64,000 nucleotides of DNA, taken from Brooklawnia propionicigenes (GTDB taxonomy: Bacteria > Actinomycetota > Actinomycetes > Propionibacteriales > Propionibacteriaceae). The stretch is taken from positions 2,366,939-2,430,938 of the forward strand of contig NZ_AP028056.1 of the NCBI RefSeq assembly GCF_030297015.1, given 5' to 3'. Positions 1 to 8,318 of this stretch are shown here, in pieces (the stretch's first letter is position 1; each line of letters starts with the position of its first letter). The translations under genes and the position numbers were made by a program. The notes under the pieces were generated by a model. The model was given only the letters and a program-made list of their open reading frames with translations, did no database searches and was not told the origin of the DNA.

Positions 1-1
1 C

Positions 2-1693
2 GCGCTGGGGCTGCTGGCGCTGATGGTGCTCGAGGTCATCATCCCCACCGGGTCGACCCCGCCGCTGCGGGTGATGCTGACCGGCTGGCGCGCTCGCCTG
101 CGCCGCACCGGACGTTACGTGCAGATCATGGTCATCCTCTTCCGGCGGGGCCTGACCGCCCCTCTGCGCGGGGTGCTCAACGTCGGGCCGAGCACGGCCG
201 AGTCGGTGCGGCTGGCTATGGAGGACGCCGGAGTCACCTTCGTCAAGCTCGGGCAACTGTTGTCGACCCGCAGCGACCTGCTGCCCCCCGAGTACATCGC
301 CGAACTGTCCAAGCTCACCAGCCAGGCCGAACCCCAGCCCTACGAACGGGTCCGCGCGACCCTCGAGAAGGAACTGGGCGACAAGCTGGCCAGACTGGAC
401 GTCGATCCCGCCCCGCTTGCCTCCGCATCACTGGCCCAGGTGCATGCCGCAACTCTGGACGGCAAGTATCAGGTGGTCGCCAAGGTGCAGCGCGCAGGCG
501 CCCCCGAGCAGGTCGAGATCGATCTGCAGATACTCGGACGCCTGGCCCGCAGGTTGGTCCGCAACGCCGAATGGGCCCGCAGGCTCGGCGTCGACGACAT
601 CGTGGGCGGTTTTGCCGACTCGGTGCGCGATGAGCTCGATTTCACCATCGAGGTCAGCAATATGGATGCGCTGCGTCCCGAACTGGTGGCCGGTGGGGTG
701 CGGGTGCCGGCGGTCTACCACGAGCTGTGCGACGAGCGAGTGATCATCATGGAACGTTTCGACGGCGTTCCCGTCTCGCGGGCGAGCGAACTGATCGCGT
801 CCATTCCGCAGCCGGTCCGTGAGAAATCCGCGACGGTGCTGCTCAAAGCCGTGCTGGGGCAGATCCTCGGCAAGGGCATCTTTCATGCCGATCTGCATGC
901 CGGCAATGTGCTGATCTGGCCCGACGGCGCCGTCGGCCTGCTCGACTACGGCTCGGTGGGACGCCTGGACGCCACGGCTCGCCGCAGCCTGGGTCTGCTG
1001 CTGTGGTCGGTGGACGCCGATGATGCCGCGCTGGCCACCGACGCCGTGCTGGAACTGCTCGATCACGACGGGCAGATCGATGAGCGCGATCTGCAGCGCC
1101 AGCTCGGAAGCATCATCACGCAGGTGCGGGCGGGTGCGACCGGCACCACGATGGCCTTCTTCTCCCAGCTGCTGCGGCTGGTGCTGGACAAAGGCATGAG
1201 CGTGCCGGGCAATATTGCGTTGGCGCTCCGCTCGCTGGGTGCGCTGGAGGGCACCTTGAAGCAGATCAATCCGTCGCTGGATCTGATCGACACCGCCCGC
1301 GACCAGGCCCGCGCCGTGGTCGGCGATGTCACCCCCGCCGGCGCCAAGCAGCAGATCGCGAACCAGGCGATCCGGCTGGTGCCGCTGATCAGCCACCTGC
1401 CGCGCCGGGTCAACCGCATCACCGAAGACCTTGCCACCGGACGCTTCACCACCCACACCCGGATCGTCTCGCATCCCGACGACCGGGCCTTCCTGACGGG
1501 CCTGGCGAACCAGGTGGTGGTCGCGATCCTCGCCGGTTTCGCCGTGATCGGGGCGATCCTGTTGGTGACGGCATCGGGCGGGCCCGAGATCTACGGTTTC
1601 CGCATCTCCGACCTACTCGGCTTCCTGCTGGGCTTCAGCGGATTCATTCTCGCGTTGCGATCGGTGGCGATGGTCTTCGGCCGCCGCACGTAA
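2..1693 (+). CDS. ABC1/UbiB (AarF) family atypical kinase, 5' partial
   Basis: The reading frame is open to the window edge, and codons before the ATG at 23 encode a hydrophobic stretch (ALGLLAL), so the gene probably starts upstream with membrane segments. Counting from that ATG, the family KxGQ motif (VKLGQ) is at 74-78, the Ala-rich nucleotide loop (ASASLAQVHAA) near 133, the catalytic-loop-like HADLHAGN at 288 and the DFG-like DYG at 308-310. Two hydrophobic helices lie near 492-516 and 527-550. The family are atypical protein-kinase-like ATPases tied to quinone or lipid biology in membranes. The substrate here is unknown. The stop codon lies inside a 14-bp tandem repeat. Confidence 0.9.
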   Translation, partial: ALGLLALMVLEVIIPTGSTPPLRVMLTGWRARLRRTGRYVQIMVILFRRGLTAPLRGVLNVGPSTAESVRLAMEDAGVTFVKLGQLLSTRSDLLPPEYIAELSKLTSQAEPQPYERVRATLEKELGDKLARLDVDPAPLASASLAQVHAATLDGKYQVVAKVQRAGAPEQVEIDLQILGRLARRLVRNAEWARRLGVDDIVGGFADSVRDELDFTIEVSNMDALRPELVAGGVRVPAVYHELCDERVIIMERFDGVPVSRASELIASIPQPVREKSATVLLKAVLGQILGKGIFHADLHAGNVLIWPDGAVGLLDYGSVGRLDATARRSLGLLLWSVDADDAALATDAVLELLDHDGQIDERDLQRQLGSIITQVRAGATGTTMAFFSQLLRLVLDKGMSVPGNIALALRSLGALEGTLKQINPSLDLIDTARDQARAVVGDVTPAGAKQQIANQAIRLVPLISHLPRRVNRITEDLATGRFTTHTRIVSHPDDRAFLTGLANQVVVAILAGFAVIGAILLVTASGGPEIYGFRISDLLGFLLGFSGFILALRSVAMVFGRRT

Positions 1694-1722
1694 CCCGCCG
1701 CACGTAACCCTCCGCACGTAAG
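1681..1722 (+). repeat. three tandem 14-bp repeats at the kinase stop codon
   Basis: Units at 1681-1694 and 1695-1708 are identical (CCGCCGCACGTAAC). The third, at 1709-1722, differs at two bases. Each unit carries a TAA. Because 14 is not a multiple of three, the TAAs fall in three different frames (1691, 1705, 1719). Confidence 0.85.
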
Positions 1723-1781
1723 CCCCCGCGCCCAGCCCGCCGCGCGCAATCCACTGCCCATCTGACCGGCCGGTGAGGAAC

Positions 1782-2273
1782 TCAGCGGTAGTTGACGAAC
1801 TGCACCGCGAACTCGTAGTCGGCGTCCTTGACCATCTTCTGCACCTGCTGCAGTGCATCGCGTGACTTCGAGCTGACCCGCAGCTCGTCGCCCTGAATCT
1901 GCGCCTTCACGCCCTTCGGACCCTCATCGCGGATCAGCTTGGAGATCTTCTTCGCATTCTCCTGCGAGATGCCGTTCTGCATGTCGGCGGTCATATGCCA
2001 CAGCTTGCCGGACAGCTTGGGCTCGCTGGCCTGCACCGACTTCAGGTCGACCCCACGGCGCACCAGCTTCGATTGGAAGACATCCCAGACGGCCTTCACC
2101 CGCTCCTCGCCGCTGGCCTGCATCGCGATCTGGTCGCCCGACCAGCTGATGGACGCGTCGGTGCCCTTGAAGTCGAAACGCTGCCGTACCTCCCGGGCAG
2201 CCTGATTGAGCGCGTTGTCGACCTCCTGGCGGTCGACCTTGCTGACGATATCGAAGGAACTGTCTGCAGCCAT
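1782..2273 (-). CDS. yajQ: YajQ-family nucleotide-binding protein
   Basis: This 163-residue protein has the family length and hallmark segments: N-terminal [10 protein letters not shown], the RFDFKG strand, and the C-terminal pattern ending FAVQFVNYR. YajQ proteins have two tandem ferredoxin-like folds. Some Gram-negative members bind cyclic di-GMP and act with transcription regulators; the role in actinobacteria is not settled. The ATG start is backed by a modest AGATGGA box. The gene stands alone between the kinase gene and tRNA-Tyr, transcribed against both. Confidence 0.92.
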   Translation of the reverse strand: MAADSSFDIVSKVDRQEVDNALNQAAREVRQRFDFKGTDASISWSGDQIAMQASGEERVKAVWDVFQSKLVRRGVDLKSVQASEPKLSGKLWHMTADMQNGISQENAKKISKLIRDEGPKGVKAQIQGDELRVSSKSRDALQQVQKMVKDADYEFAVQFVNYR

Positions 2274-2357
2274 GCGTCCATCTTGCCATCGCCGGCCGAC
2301 CGGTTATGACATCCCCGCGAGGGTCTGCTATCGTCTTTCTTCGCTGGTTCGCAATAC

Positions 2358-2442
2358 GGCAGCTTGCCCGAGCGGCCAAAGGGAGCGGTCTGTAAAACCG
2401 TCGGCTTCGCCTACGATGGTTCGAATCCATCAGCTGCCACCA
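2358..2442 (+). tRNA. tRNA-Tyr (GTA)
   Basis: The acceptor arm GGCAGCT (2358-2364) pairs with AGCTGCC (2432-2438). The anticodon loop CTGTAAA gives GTA and the T-loop is TTCGAAT. A long variable arm fits a class II tRNA, and CCA is encoded at 2440-2442, unlike the other three tRNAs here. Confidence 0.95.
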
Positions 2443-2450
2443 GTGAAGAA

Positions 2451-2482
2451 AAGAGCCCCGATCCATGTCGATCGGGGCTCTT
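2451..2482 (+). terminator. intrinsic terminator after tRNA-Tyr
   Basis: A perfect 13-bp stem (AAGAGCCCCGATC with its complement at 2470-2482) with a 6-nt loop is followed by a T-rich tail (TGTTCTTTGTTC), 8 nt past the tRNA. Confidence 0.85.
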
Positions 2483-2600
2483 GTTCTTTGTTCGGGGTTC
2501 TTTTATTCGGGTTCTCTTGTTCGGGCAGTTCTGTTGGTGCGGCGGCCGCTGAAGTCGAGAAGTCTTCTCGTCCTGGTTGGGATCTGTTGCCCTGGCCTAA

Positions 2601-3521
2601 TCAGTCGGTGTAGTGCGGGGTGATCGCCAGTTCCTTGGCGATCTGCGCACCGAGCGCGACATTGCGGCGATAGAGCTCAGTGTTGAGCTTGCGGGCCTGG
2701 CCGTGCGTGGCTTCCTCGAAACTGGCCAGCAGCACCTGAGTGTCCTCGGCGCCGCCTTCAGGCAGGTGAGAGGCGATCTCGATGGCCTCGCTGACGCGCG
2801 CCTGATAGTCGCTCACCTCGAGGTCGGGCGGGGTCGGATTGGCGATCACCAGTGACTGGCTCAGATTCAGCTCATCGCGGGCCCGGGCGATGTCGGCGAT
2901 CTCCGAGGCGCTTTCCACCCGATGGTCGACCTCGTAGCCGGTCTCGGCCAGGTACATGCTGGGGAATTGCAGGGTGCGGTAGCCCAGCACCGGAATGCCC
3001 ATGGTCTCGAGCCGTTCCAAGGTGGCTGCGACGTCCAGCATCGGACGCACACCCGAGGTGACCAGCACCAACGGATGAGTCGACAATGCCATCAAGTCAC
3101 TGGATTCCTGGATCAGGCTGCCGCGCCGGCTGGCGCGATGAACCCCGCCCAGCCCGGTGGTGGCGCAGACCTTGATGCCGGCGCGGTGGGCCAGGTGGAT
3201 CACGGCGCCCAGGTTCGTGCCGCCGGTCAGTTTGCGGGTCTCGACGATGGGCAGGTCGCTGATCGCGACCCGGACCGGATCGGGTTCGTTGGCGATGCGC
3301 TCGAGTTCGCTTTCGGTCAGGCCGATCACGGCGTCTCCGTCGATGGCGGCGATCGCGGCCGGGACGACATCGGCGGCCAGGATCTGCTCCTGCACGGCCT
3401 TGGCGGTCTCCAGATTGAGGGGCCGCGGCATCGAATGGGTCACGTTGGCGGTCTCCAGCGCCAGCACCGGATAGCCGTGGTCGAGTGCGTCGCGAACCAG
3501 GGGGCTGTAGCGTATGGTCAC
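2601..3521 (-). CDS. pseudouridine-5'-phosphate glycosidase (PsuG/IndA) homologue with altered active site
   Basis: This 306-residue protein matches the PsuG/indigoidine-synthase-A family along its length (LALET near 22, NLETAKAV, GIKVCATTGLGGVHR, GYRTLQFPS, ANPTPP). GTG at 3521 was chosen because GGAGG sits 5 nt upstream and it gives the usual length; a GTG 39 nt earlier is also in frame. PsuG hydrolyses pseudouridine 5'-phosphate to uracil and ribose 5-phosphate through a lysine-ribose Schiff base. Aligned by eye to E. coli PsuG, Glu31 and His137 are kept (E23, H128), but Lys93 and Lys166 are both arginine (R84, R159). No PsuK-like kinase is adjacent. It may have a different or lost activity. 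Confidence 0.85.
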   Translation of the reverse strand: MTIRYSPLVRDALDHGYPVLALETANVTHSMPRPLNLETAKAVQEQILAADVVPAAIAAIDGDAVIGLTESELERIANEPDPVRVAISDLPIVETRKLTGGTNLGAVIHLAHRAGIKVCATTGLGGVHRASRRGSLIQESSDLMALSTHPLVLVTSGVRPMLDVAATLERLETMGIPVLGYRTLQFPSMYLAETGYEVDHRVESASEIADIARARDELNLSQSLVIANPTPPDLEVSDYQARVSEAIEIASHLPEGGAEDTQVLLASFEEATHGQARKLNTELYRRNVALGAQIAKELAITPHYTD

Positions 3522-3657
3522 GGTATCCTCCAGAGTTGTGGGCGGAGTAAAAAACCTCACCTGTCGAAGTCGATTCTTGCGCAGTCAGCAAGCTGAAGAC
3601 GGCTCAACTCCCGATTTGATAGTTGATCCAAAGCACGATAAGTTATCTCCTCGGCTG

Positions 3658-3730
<73 letters not shown>

Positions 3731-3787
3731 CCGTTGATCCCGGAGGCTCCGCTACCGCGGTGGGGCTAGAATCCGGGTGAAGCGCAA

Positions 3788-3860
3788 GGCGGGATAGCTC
3801 AGGCGGTAGAGCAAGCGGCTCATAATCGCTGTGTCGCGGGTTCGAGTCCCGCTCCCGCTA
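3788..3860 (+). tRNA. tRNA-Met (CAT), elongator type
   Basis: The acceptor GGCGGGA pairs with TCCCGCT. The anticodon loop CTCATAA is in the stem AGCGG/TCGCT. The anticodon stem lacks the three consecutive G:C pairs of initiator tRNA, so elongator Met is favoured; a lysidine-modified tRNA-Ile2 is less likely given the overall match to actinobacterial elongator Met tRNAs. CCA is not encoded. Confidence 0.9.
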
Positions 3861-3984
3861 CCGGTGACTGAGATGAGTGGAGATCGAGCGCAACTCGAAT
3901 CCCCCCGAGTCGATGGAATCGGCTGCGCGATGCGTAGCATCGTGAACACAAGTCACACGAGCACCAAGCTGAAGAGGGACCATC

Positions 3985-4155
3985 ATGGCGAAGAAGGCGC
4001 AGGACGTTCGTCCGAAGATCACTTTGGCGTGCACGGAATGCAAGGACCGCAACTACATCACCAAGAAGAACCGTCGCAATACCCCGGATCGTCTTGAGCT
4101 GATGAAGTTCTGCAAGCGCGAGGGCAAGCACACCTTGCACCGCGAGACCCGCTGA
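3985..4155 (+). CDS. rpmG: 50S ribosomal protein L33
   Basis: This 56-codon gene starts at ATG and ends at TGA, with GAGGGA 7-12 nt upstream. The product shows the L33 pattern [18 protein letters not shown] followed by [10 protein letters not shown] and ends HTLHRETR. It keeps the first CxxC but has only one cysteine in the second half, the form without a full four-cysteine zinc ribbon. L33 sits near the ribosomal E site. The order rpmG - hadA-like - hadB-like upstream of tRNA-Trp, secE and nusG is the known actinobacterial arrangement. Confidence 0.97.
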   Translation: MAKKAQDVRPKITLACTECKDRNYITKKNRRNTPDRLELMKFCKREGKHTLHRETR

Positions 4156-4238
4156 GTCTCGCTGCCATCCCAAAGCGAACGGCCGTCTGCATTGCGCAGG
4201 CGGCCGTTAAACGTCTGCGCTTCGGATACCTTAGGTGG

Positions 4239-4670
4239 GTGCCCATTTCTGCAGACCATGTCGGACGCGTCTACCCGGCGACCAAGCCGTACCGGGTGAG
4301 CCGCGCCAAGATTGCTGAGTTCGCCACCGCGCTGGGGGACACCAACCCGGCCTACTTCGACGACGAGTCTCCGATCGCCCCGCCCACCTTCGCGGCGGTA
4401 ATCGCTGCGCAGGCCTGGGGTGCGATGTTCGATGATCCCGATCTCGGGCTGGCGTTGCGCCGTACGATCCACGCCGACCAGCGTTTCGACATCGTCCGGC
4501 CGCTGCGCGAAGGCGACGATGTGGTGGCCACGCTGACCATCGAGAAGGTTCGCTCCCGCGGCAATGTCGACATGGTCACCATCGGAGTCGCCCTGTCGAC
4601 CGTCGGGGGAGAACCCCTGGGCACCGCGACGAGCCAGCTGATTCATACCCGCGAGGAGGCCGTGGCATGA
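4239..4670 (+). CDS. MaoC-like dehydratase, N-terminal type (HadA/UPF0336-like)
   Basis: This 143-residue single hot-dog-fold protein has the FAS1-like dehydratase N-terminal pattern (HVGRVYPATKPYRVSRAKIAEFATALGD, then APPTF). This type usually lacks the catalytic Asp/His pair and partners with a hydratase-2 subunit such as the next gene. In mycobacteria the equivalent HadA-HadB pair dehydrates 3-hydroxyacyl-ACP during long-chain fatty acid synthesis; the substrate here is not evident. The GTG start has no spaced Shine-Dalgarno, but TACCTT lies 6 nt upstream, suggesting a leaderless transcript. It overlaps the next gene by 4 nt (ATGA). Confidence 0.88.
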   Translation: MPISADHVGRVYPATKPYRVSRAKIAEFATALGDTNPAYFDDESPIAPPTFAAVIAAQAWGAMFDDPDLGLALRRTIHADQRFDIVRPLREGDDVVATLTIEKVRSRGNVDMVTIGVALSTVGGEPLGTATSQLIHTREEAVA

Positions 4671-5089
4671 CCGCCGTCGAATTGTCCCAGGTTGCTGCCG
4701 GCGATCGGCTGCCCGATCTGGAGCTGCACCTGACCAGGCCGGATGTGGTGCGCTACTCCGGTGCGTCGACAGATTTCAATCCGATTCACTACTCCGACCG
4801 GATCGCCAAGGCGATCGGGTTGCCCGGAGTGGTCGTTCATGGCATGTGGACGATGGGTGCCGCGCTGCGCATCGTCACCGACTGGGTGGGCGATCCGGCC
4901 CTGGTCGCCAGCTACTTCGTCCGGTTCGTCAACCCGGTGCCGGTGCCCGACGACGATGAGGGCACCACGGTGCAGGTGCAGGCCCACGTCACCGGCGTGA
5001 GCGACGGAGTGGCGACGATCGCCATTGAGGCAACTCATGGCACCGACAAGGTGCTGGGGGCGGCCAAGGCGACCGTGCGCCTCGACTGA
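4667..5089 (+). CDS. MaoC-like dehydratase, catalytic type (HadB-like)
   Basis: This 140-residue hot-dog protein carries the (R)-specific hydratase 2 motif TDFNPIHYSDRIAKAIG, with the catalytic pair expected at D36 and H41, followed by GVVVHGMWTMG. Together with the preceding non-catalytic subunit it probably forms a heterodimeric (3R)-hydroxyacyl-thioester dehydratase. The ATG overlaps the stop of the previous gene (ATGA), which indicates translational coupling. The stop is 7 nt before the murB start, so all three genes are probably one operon. No third subunit (HadC-like) follows. Confidence 0.9.
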   Translation: MTAVELSQVAAGDRLPDLELHLTRPDVVRYSGASTDFNPIHYSDRIAKAIGLPGVVVHGMWTMGAALRIVTDWVGDPALVASYFVRFVNPVPVPDDDEGTTVQVQAHVTGVSDGVATIAIEATHGTDKVLGAAKATVRLD

Positions 5090-5096
5090 GGAACTC

Positions 5097-6245
5097 ATGT
5101 CTGACTATTCCAACGTGCCCGACGACTTCGATCCGATGCAGGTGGATTCCTGCTCGCTGGAACGTCTGTCCGGTGCGCTGCCCACCCGCGCGACCACTGA
5201 TTCGGTCGTGCTGGCCGACCATACGACGTTTCATATCGGGGGGTCGGCACGCCGGCTGGTGCGTGCCCGCACCCCCGACGAGGTCGTCGACGCGGTCCGC
5301 GAGGCCGATGCCGCGGGGGAGCCCCTGCTGGTGCTGTCGGGTGGATCGAATGTGCTGATCGCCGACCGGGGCTTCGACGGCACGGTCGTGCTGGTCGACA
5401 CCCACGGCGTGGACGCCGATGTGAGTGCCTGCGGGGGAGCCTTCGTGCGCATCCAGGCGGGCGAGATCTGGGACGATGTCGTCGCCTACACCATCGAGCA
5501 GGAGTGGGCCGGCATCGAGGCGTTGAGCGGCATCCCCGGGCTGGTGGGGGCCGCCCCGATCCAGAACATCGGCGCCTACGGGCAAGACGTCTCCCAGACC
5601 ATCGCCCGCGTACGCACCTGGGATCGCCAGGCGGGAGAGTTCCGCACCTTCGTCGCCGACAAGTGCGGCTTCGGCTACCGCGACTCCCTGTTCAAGCGCT
5701 CGCGGGTCGCCGGCCAGGCGACCGGACGATATGTCGTGCTGGAGGTCTGGTTCCATCTCGGGCTGGCCAGCCGCTCCGAGCCGGTGCGCTATGGACAGTT
5801 GGCTGCGGCGCTCGGGGTCGAGATCGGCGATCGCGCGCCGACCGCCCGCGTACGGGAGGCCGTCTTGGCGTTGCGCGCGAGCAAGGGCATGGTGGTCGAT
5901 CCGGCCGACCACGACACCTGGTCGGCGGGCAGTTTCTTCATGAACCCGATCCTGGAGCCGGAGGCGGCCGTGCAGCTGCCCGCCGATGCGCCCCGGTTCC
6001 TGCAACCCGACGGCAGGGTGAAAAGCTCGGCCGCGTGGCTGATCGACCACGCCGGCTTCGTCAAGGGCTTCCCCTCGCAGGGGCCGGCACGGTTGTCGAG
6101 CAAGCATGTGCTGGCGTTGACCAACCACGACGGCGCCCGCGCAGCCGACATCGCCGAGCTGGCACGTACCGTGCGGGCCGGTGTTGCCGAGCGGTTCGGT
6201 GTGTGGCTGGAGCCCGAACCGGTCCTGGTCGGCCTCGAGATCTGA
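5097..6245 (+). CDS. murB: UDP-N-acetylenolpyruvoylglucosamine reductase
   Basis: This 382-residue flavoenzyme reduces the enolpyruvyl group to give UDP-N-acetylmuramic acid in cytoplasmic peptidoglycan precursor synthesis. FAD-binding motifs are visible (TFHIGGSA at 44, LSGGSNVLI near 80, IPGLVGAAPIQNIGAYGQ near 147). The catalytic serine is expected in AGSFFMNP (S279) and the catalytic glutamate in the C-terminal LEPEP. Length and GYRDSLFK fit the type I family. ATG 5097 was chosen because GAGGA lies 4 nt upstream and just follows the hadB-like stop; the frame is open further upstream, but that part only overlaps hadB-like code. Confidence 0.95.
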   Translation: MSDYSNVPDDFDPMQVDSCSLERLSGALPTRATTDSVVLADHTTFHIGGSARRLVRARTPDEVVDAVREADAAGEPLLVLSGGSNVLIADRGFDGTVVLVDTHGVDADVSACGGAFVRIQAGEIWDDVVAYTIEQEWAGIEALSGIPGLVGAAPIQNIGAYGQDVSQTIARVRTWDRQAGEFRTFVADKCGFGYRDSLFKRSRVAGQATGRYVVLEVWFHLGLASRSEPVRYGQLAAALGVEIGDRAPTARVREAVLALRASKGMVVDPADHDTWSAGSFFMNPILEPEAAVQLPADAPRFLQPDGRVKSSAAWLIDHAGFVKGFPSQGPARLSSKHVLALTNHDGARAADIAELARTVRAGVAERFGVWLEPEPVLVGLEI

Positions 6246-6263
6246 GCCGGCCCGGCCGGTGGC

Positions 6264-7463
6264 CTAGCCGCGAACCACCGAGGCTATCGACGACGCCACG
6301 TAGCCGACGTTGTTCTCGTTGAGCGCCGCCACGCAGATGCGCCCGGCGTCGGTTCCGTAGACGCCGAATTCCTCACGCAGCCGCAGCATCTGGTCGCGGG
6401 TCAACCCCGAGTAGCTGAACATGCCGACCTGCTCAGCCACATAGCCCATCTCGGGCACCCCGGCTTGGGCGAGTTGGGAGGCCAGCGAGGTCCGCATCGA
6501 CTTGATGCGCTCCCGCATCCCGGTCAGCTCGCTCGTCCAGATCTCGCGCAGCGTCGGATCGGCCAGCACCGTGGCGACCAGCTGGGCGCCATGAGTCGGC
6601 GGGTTCGAGAAGTTCGTCCGCACCACGATCTTCAACTGTGAGCGGACGCGGGCAGCCTCGTCGGCGTCGCGGCACAGCACCGACACGGCGCCGACCCGTT
6701 CGCCGTAGAGACCGAAGTTCTTGCTGAACGAGCTGGCGCAGAACAGATTGCCGAGCCGGGACGCGAAGGTGCGCACCACCCAGGCGTCATCGGCAAGCCC
6801 GACGCTGAAGCCCTGGTAGGCCAGGTCGAGGAACGGAACCAGATTCCGCGCCTCGACGACGTCCAGCACCTGGGCCCACTGCTCGCGGTTGAGGTCATAG
6901 CCGGTCGGGTTGTGGCAGCAGGCGTGCAGCACCACGATCGTGCCCGGCTGGGCGGCGGTCAGATCGGCCAGCATCCCGTCGAAATCGATGCCCCGGCGGG
7001 CCGGGTCGTAATAGCGGTACGACGACACCGAGAACCCGGCCCGGGTGAACAACGCCCGGTGATTCTCCCACGACGGATCGCTGATCAACACAGTGGCCGC
7101 GGCGTCGACCTGGCGCAGGAAGTCGGCGCCGAGCTTGAGACCGCCGGTGCCGCCCAGCGCCTGGACGGTCACGACCCGTCCCTGGCTGATCAGTGGGGAA
7201 TCGGCCCCGAAGACCAACTCGCGCACGTCGGCGGTGTAGCTGGCCAGACCGTCGATCGGCAGATAACCGCGCGGCTTGGGGTCTTCGGCGAGCCGCTGCT
7301 CGGCGATCTCCACGCAACGCATCAGGGGGAGCCTGCCGGAGGCATCCTGGTAGACACCAACGCCCAGATTGACCTTCGCCGGACGCTTATCGGCCAGGTA
7401 CTTCTCAGTCACGCCCAGGATGGGGTCCGGGGGAGCTTGCTCGACGGTGCTGAACAGCGACAT
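6264..7463 (-). CDS. aspartate/aromatic amino acid aminotransferase (class I, AspC/TyrB-like)
   Basis: This 399-residue PLP enzyme is of the E. coli AspC/TyrB subgroup. Features are HNPTG at 184-188, the cofactor Asp in FLDLAYQG (D213) and the Schiff-base lysine in SSFSKNFGLYGERVG (K248). It transfers the amino group between aspartate or aromatic amino acids and 2-oxoglutarate; which substrate dominates cannot be told from sequence. The ATG start is preceded by GAAGGG. It is convergent with murB (18-nt gap) and divergent from tRNA-Trp and secE. Confidence 0.92.
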   Translation of the reverse strand: MSLFSTVEQAPPDPILGVTEKYLADKRPAKVNLGVGVYQDASGRLPLMRCVEIAEQRLAEDPKPRGYLPIDGLASYTADVRELVFGADSPLISQGRVVTVQALGGTGGLKLGADFLRQVDAAATVLISDPSWENHRALFTRAGFSVSSYRYYDPARRGIDFDGMLADLTAAQPGTIVVLHACCHNPTGYDLNREQWAQVLDVVEARNLVPFLDLAYQGFSVGLADDAWVVRTFASRLGNLFCASSFSKNFGLYGERVGAVSVLCRDADEAARVRSQLKIVVRTNFSNPPTHGAQLVATVLADPTLREIWTSELTGMRERIKSMRTSLASQLAQAGVPEMGYVAEQVGMFSYSGLTRDQMLRLREEFGVYGTDAGRICVAALNENNVGYVASSIASVVRG

Positions 7464-7658
7464 CTGTATACCCTTCGAATGCGGATTGCCGTCCCCAAGG
7501 CTACCGCTGGAATGTGGCGGACGGCCGGAGCCTCCGGTTGCGTGGCAGGCCGGGTTCGCATTGCGCGCGGCCAGCTAGTACACTCGGGTACTTGTCGGCA
7601 TCATTCAGTGCTGGAGTGCGCCTGTGAGGCGGGCGACCGGACACCTGGGTGCAGTCGA

Positions 7659-7731
<73 letters not shown>

Positions 7732-7809
7732 CGAACCGGGCGTGGGTCGAGGCGGGATTCCTTGCCCACGCCAGTTTCATGACAGCAGGATTTCGGTGGA
7801 GGACGAGTA

Positions 7810-8301
7810 GTGGCGGATAGCAGCAAGTCCCGTGGCGACGGCAAACCGGCTCGTGCCGCTTCGTCGTCCCCGGAGTCTGAGGCCGAAGAACTGGTCGTCG
7901 AGGAAACCGGCGAGGTGGACGACGAACTGACCGAAGCCGTCGACGATGACCTCGCCGATGCCGACGACTCGTCCGAACCGGGCGAGGGCGAAGAGGCCTT
8001 GGCTGACGAGGCACCGGTGTCCGCGCCCAAGCCCGCCAAACGCCATCAGACCGTCGCACCGGTCAAGAAAGCCAAACCAACCCCCAAGCAGTCGGAAGCC
8101 AAGAAGACCGATCACAAGCGCACCACGCTCGTCCAGTTCATCAAGCAGGCGATCGGTGAGCTGAAGAAAGTCGTCTGGCCCACTGCCGCCACGACCCGGC
8201 AGTATTTCGTCGTCGTGCTGGTCTTCGTCTTGTTCATCATGGCGTTCGTGGCTGGTCTGGACGCCCTGTTCGGCTGGCTCTTGCTGCTGTGGCTAGCGTG
8301 A
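7810..8301 (+). CDS. secE: preprotein translocase subunit SecE with acidic N-terminal extension
   Basis: This 163-residue protein has the SecE core in its last ~55 residues: the conserved amphipathic FIKQAIGELKKVVWPT followed by one membrane helix near 131-160. About 100 residues ahead of the core are low-complexity, rich in Glu/Asp/Ser and then Lys/Pro. SecE clamps SecY in the Sec channel. The GTG start follows GGAGG about 8 nt upstream. It sits between tRNA-Trp and nusG, the near-universal secE-nusG pair. Confidence 0.95.
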   Translation: MADSSKSRGDGKPARAASSSPESEAEELVVEETGEVDDELTEAVDDDLADADDSSEPGEGEEALADEAPVSAPKPAKRHQTVAPVKKAKPTPKQSEAKKTDHKRTTLVQFIKQAIGELKKVVWPTAATTRQYFVVVLVFVLFIMAFVAGLDALFGWLLLLWLA

Positions 8302-8318
8302 TCGACGAAGGAGGAATG

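Noticed and set aside
3788-3860. Initiator tRNA-fMet
   Set aside because: The anticodon stem lacks the three G:C pairs, and a G-U pair rather than a C-A mismatch is at the acceptor end, so elongator Met fits.
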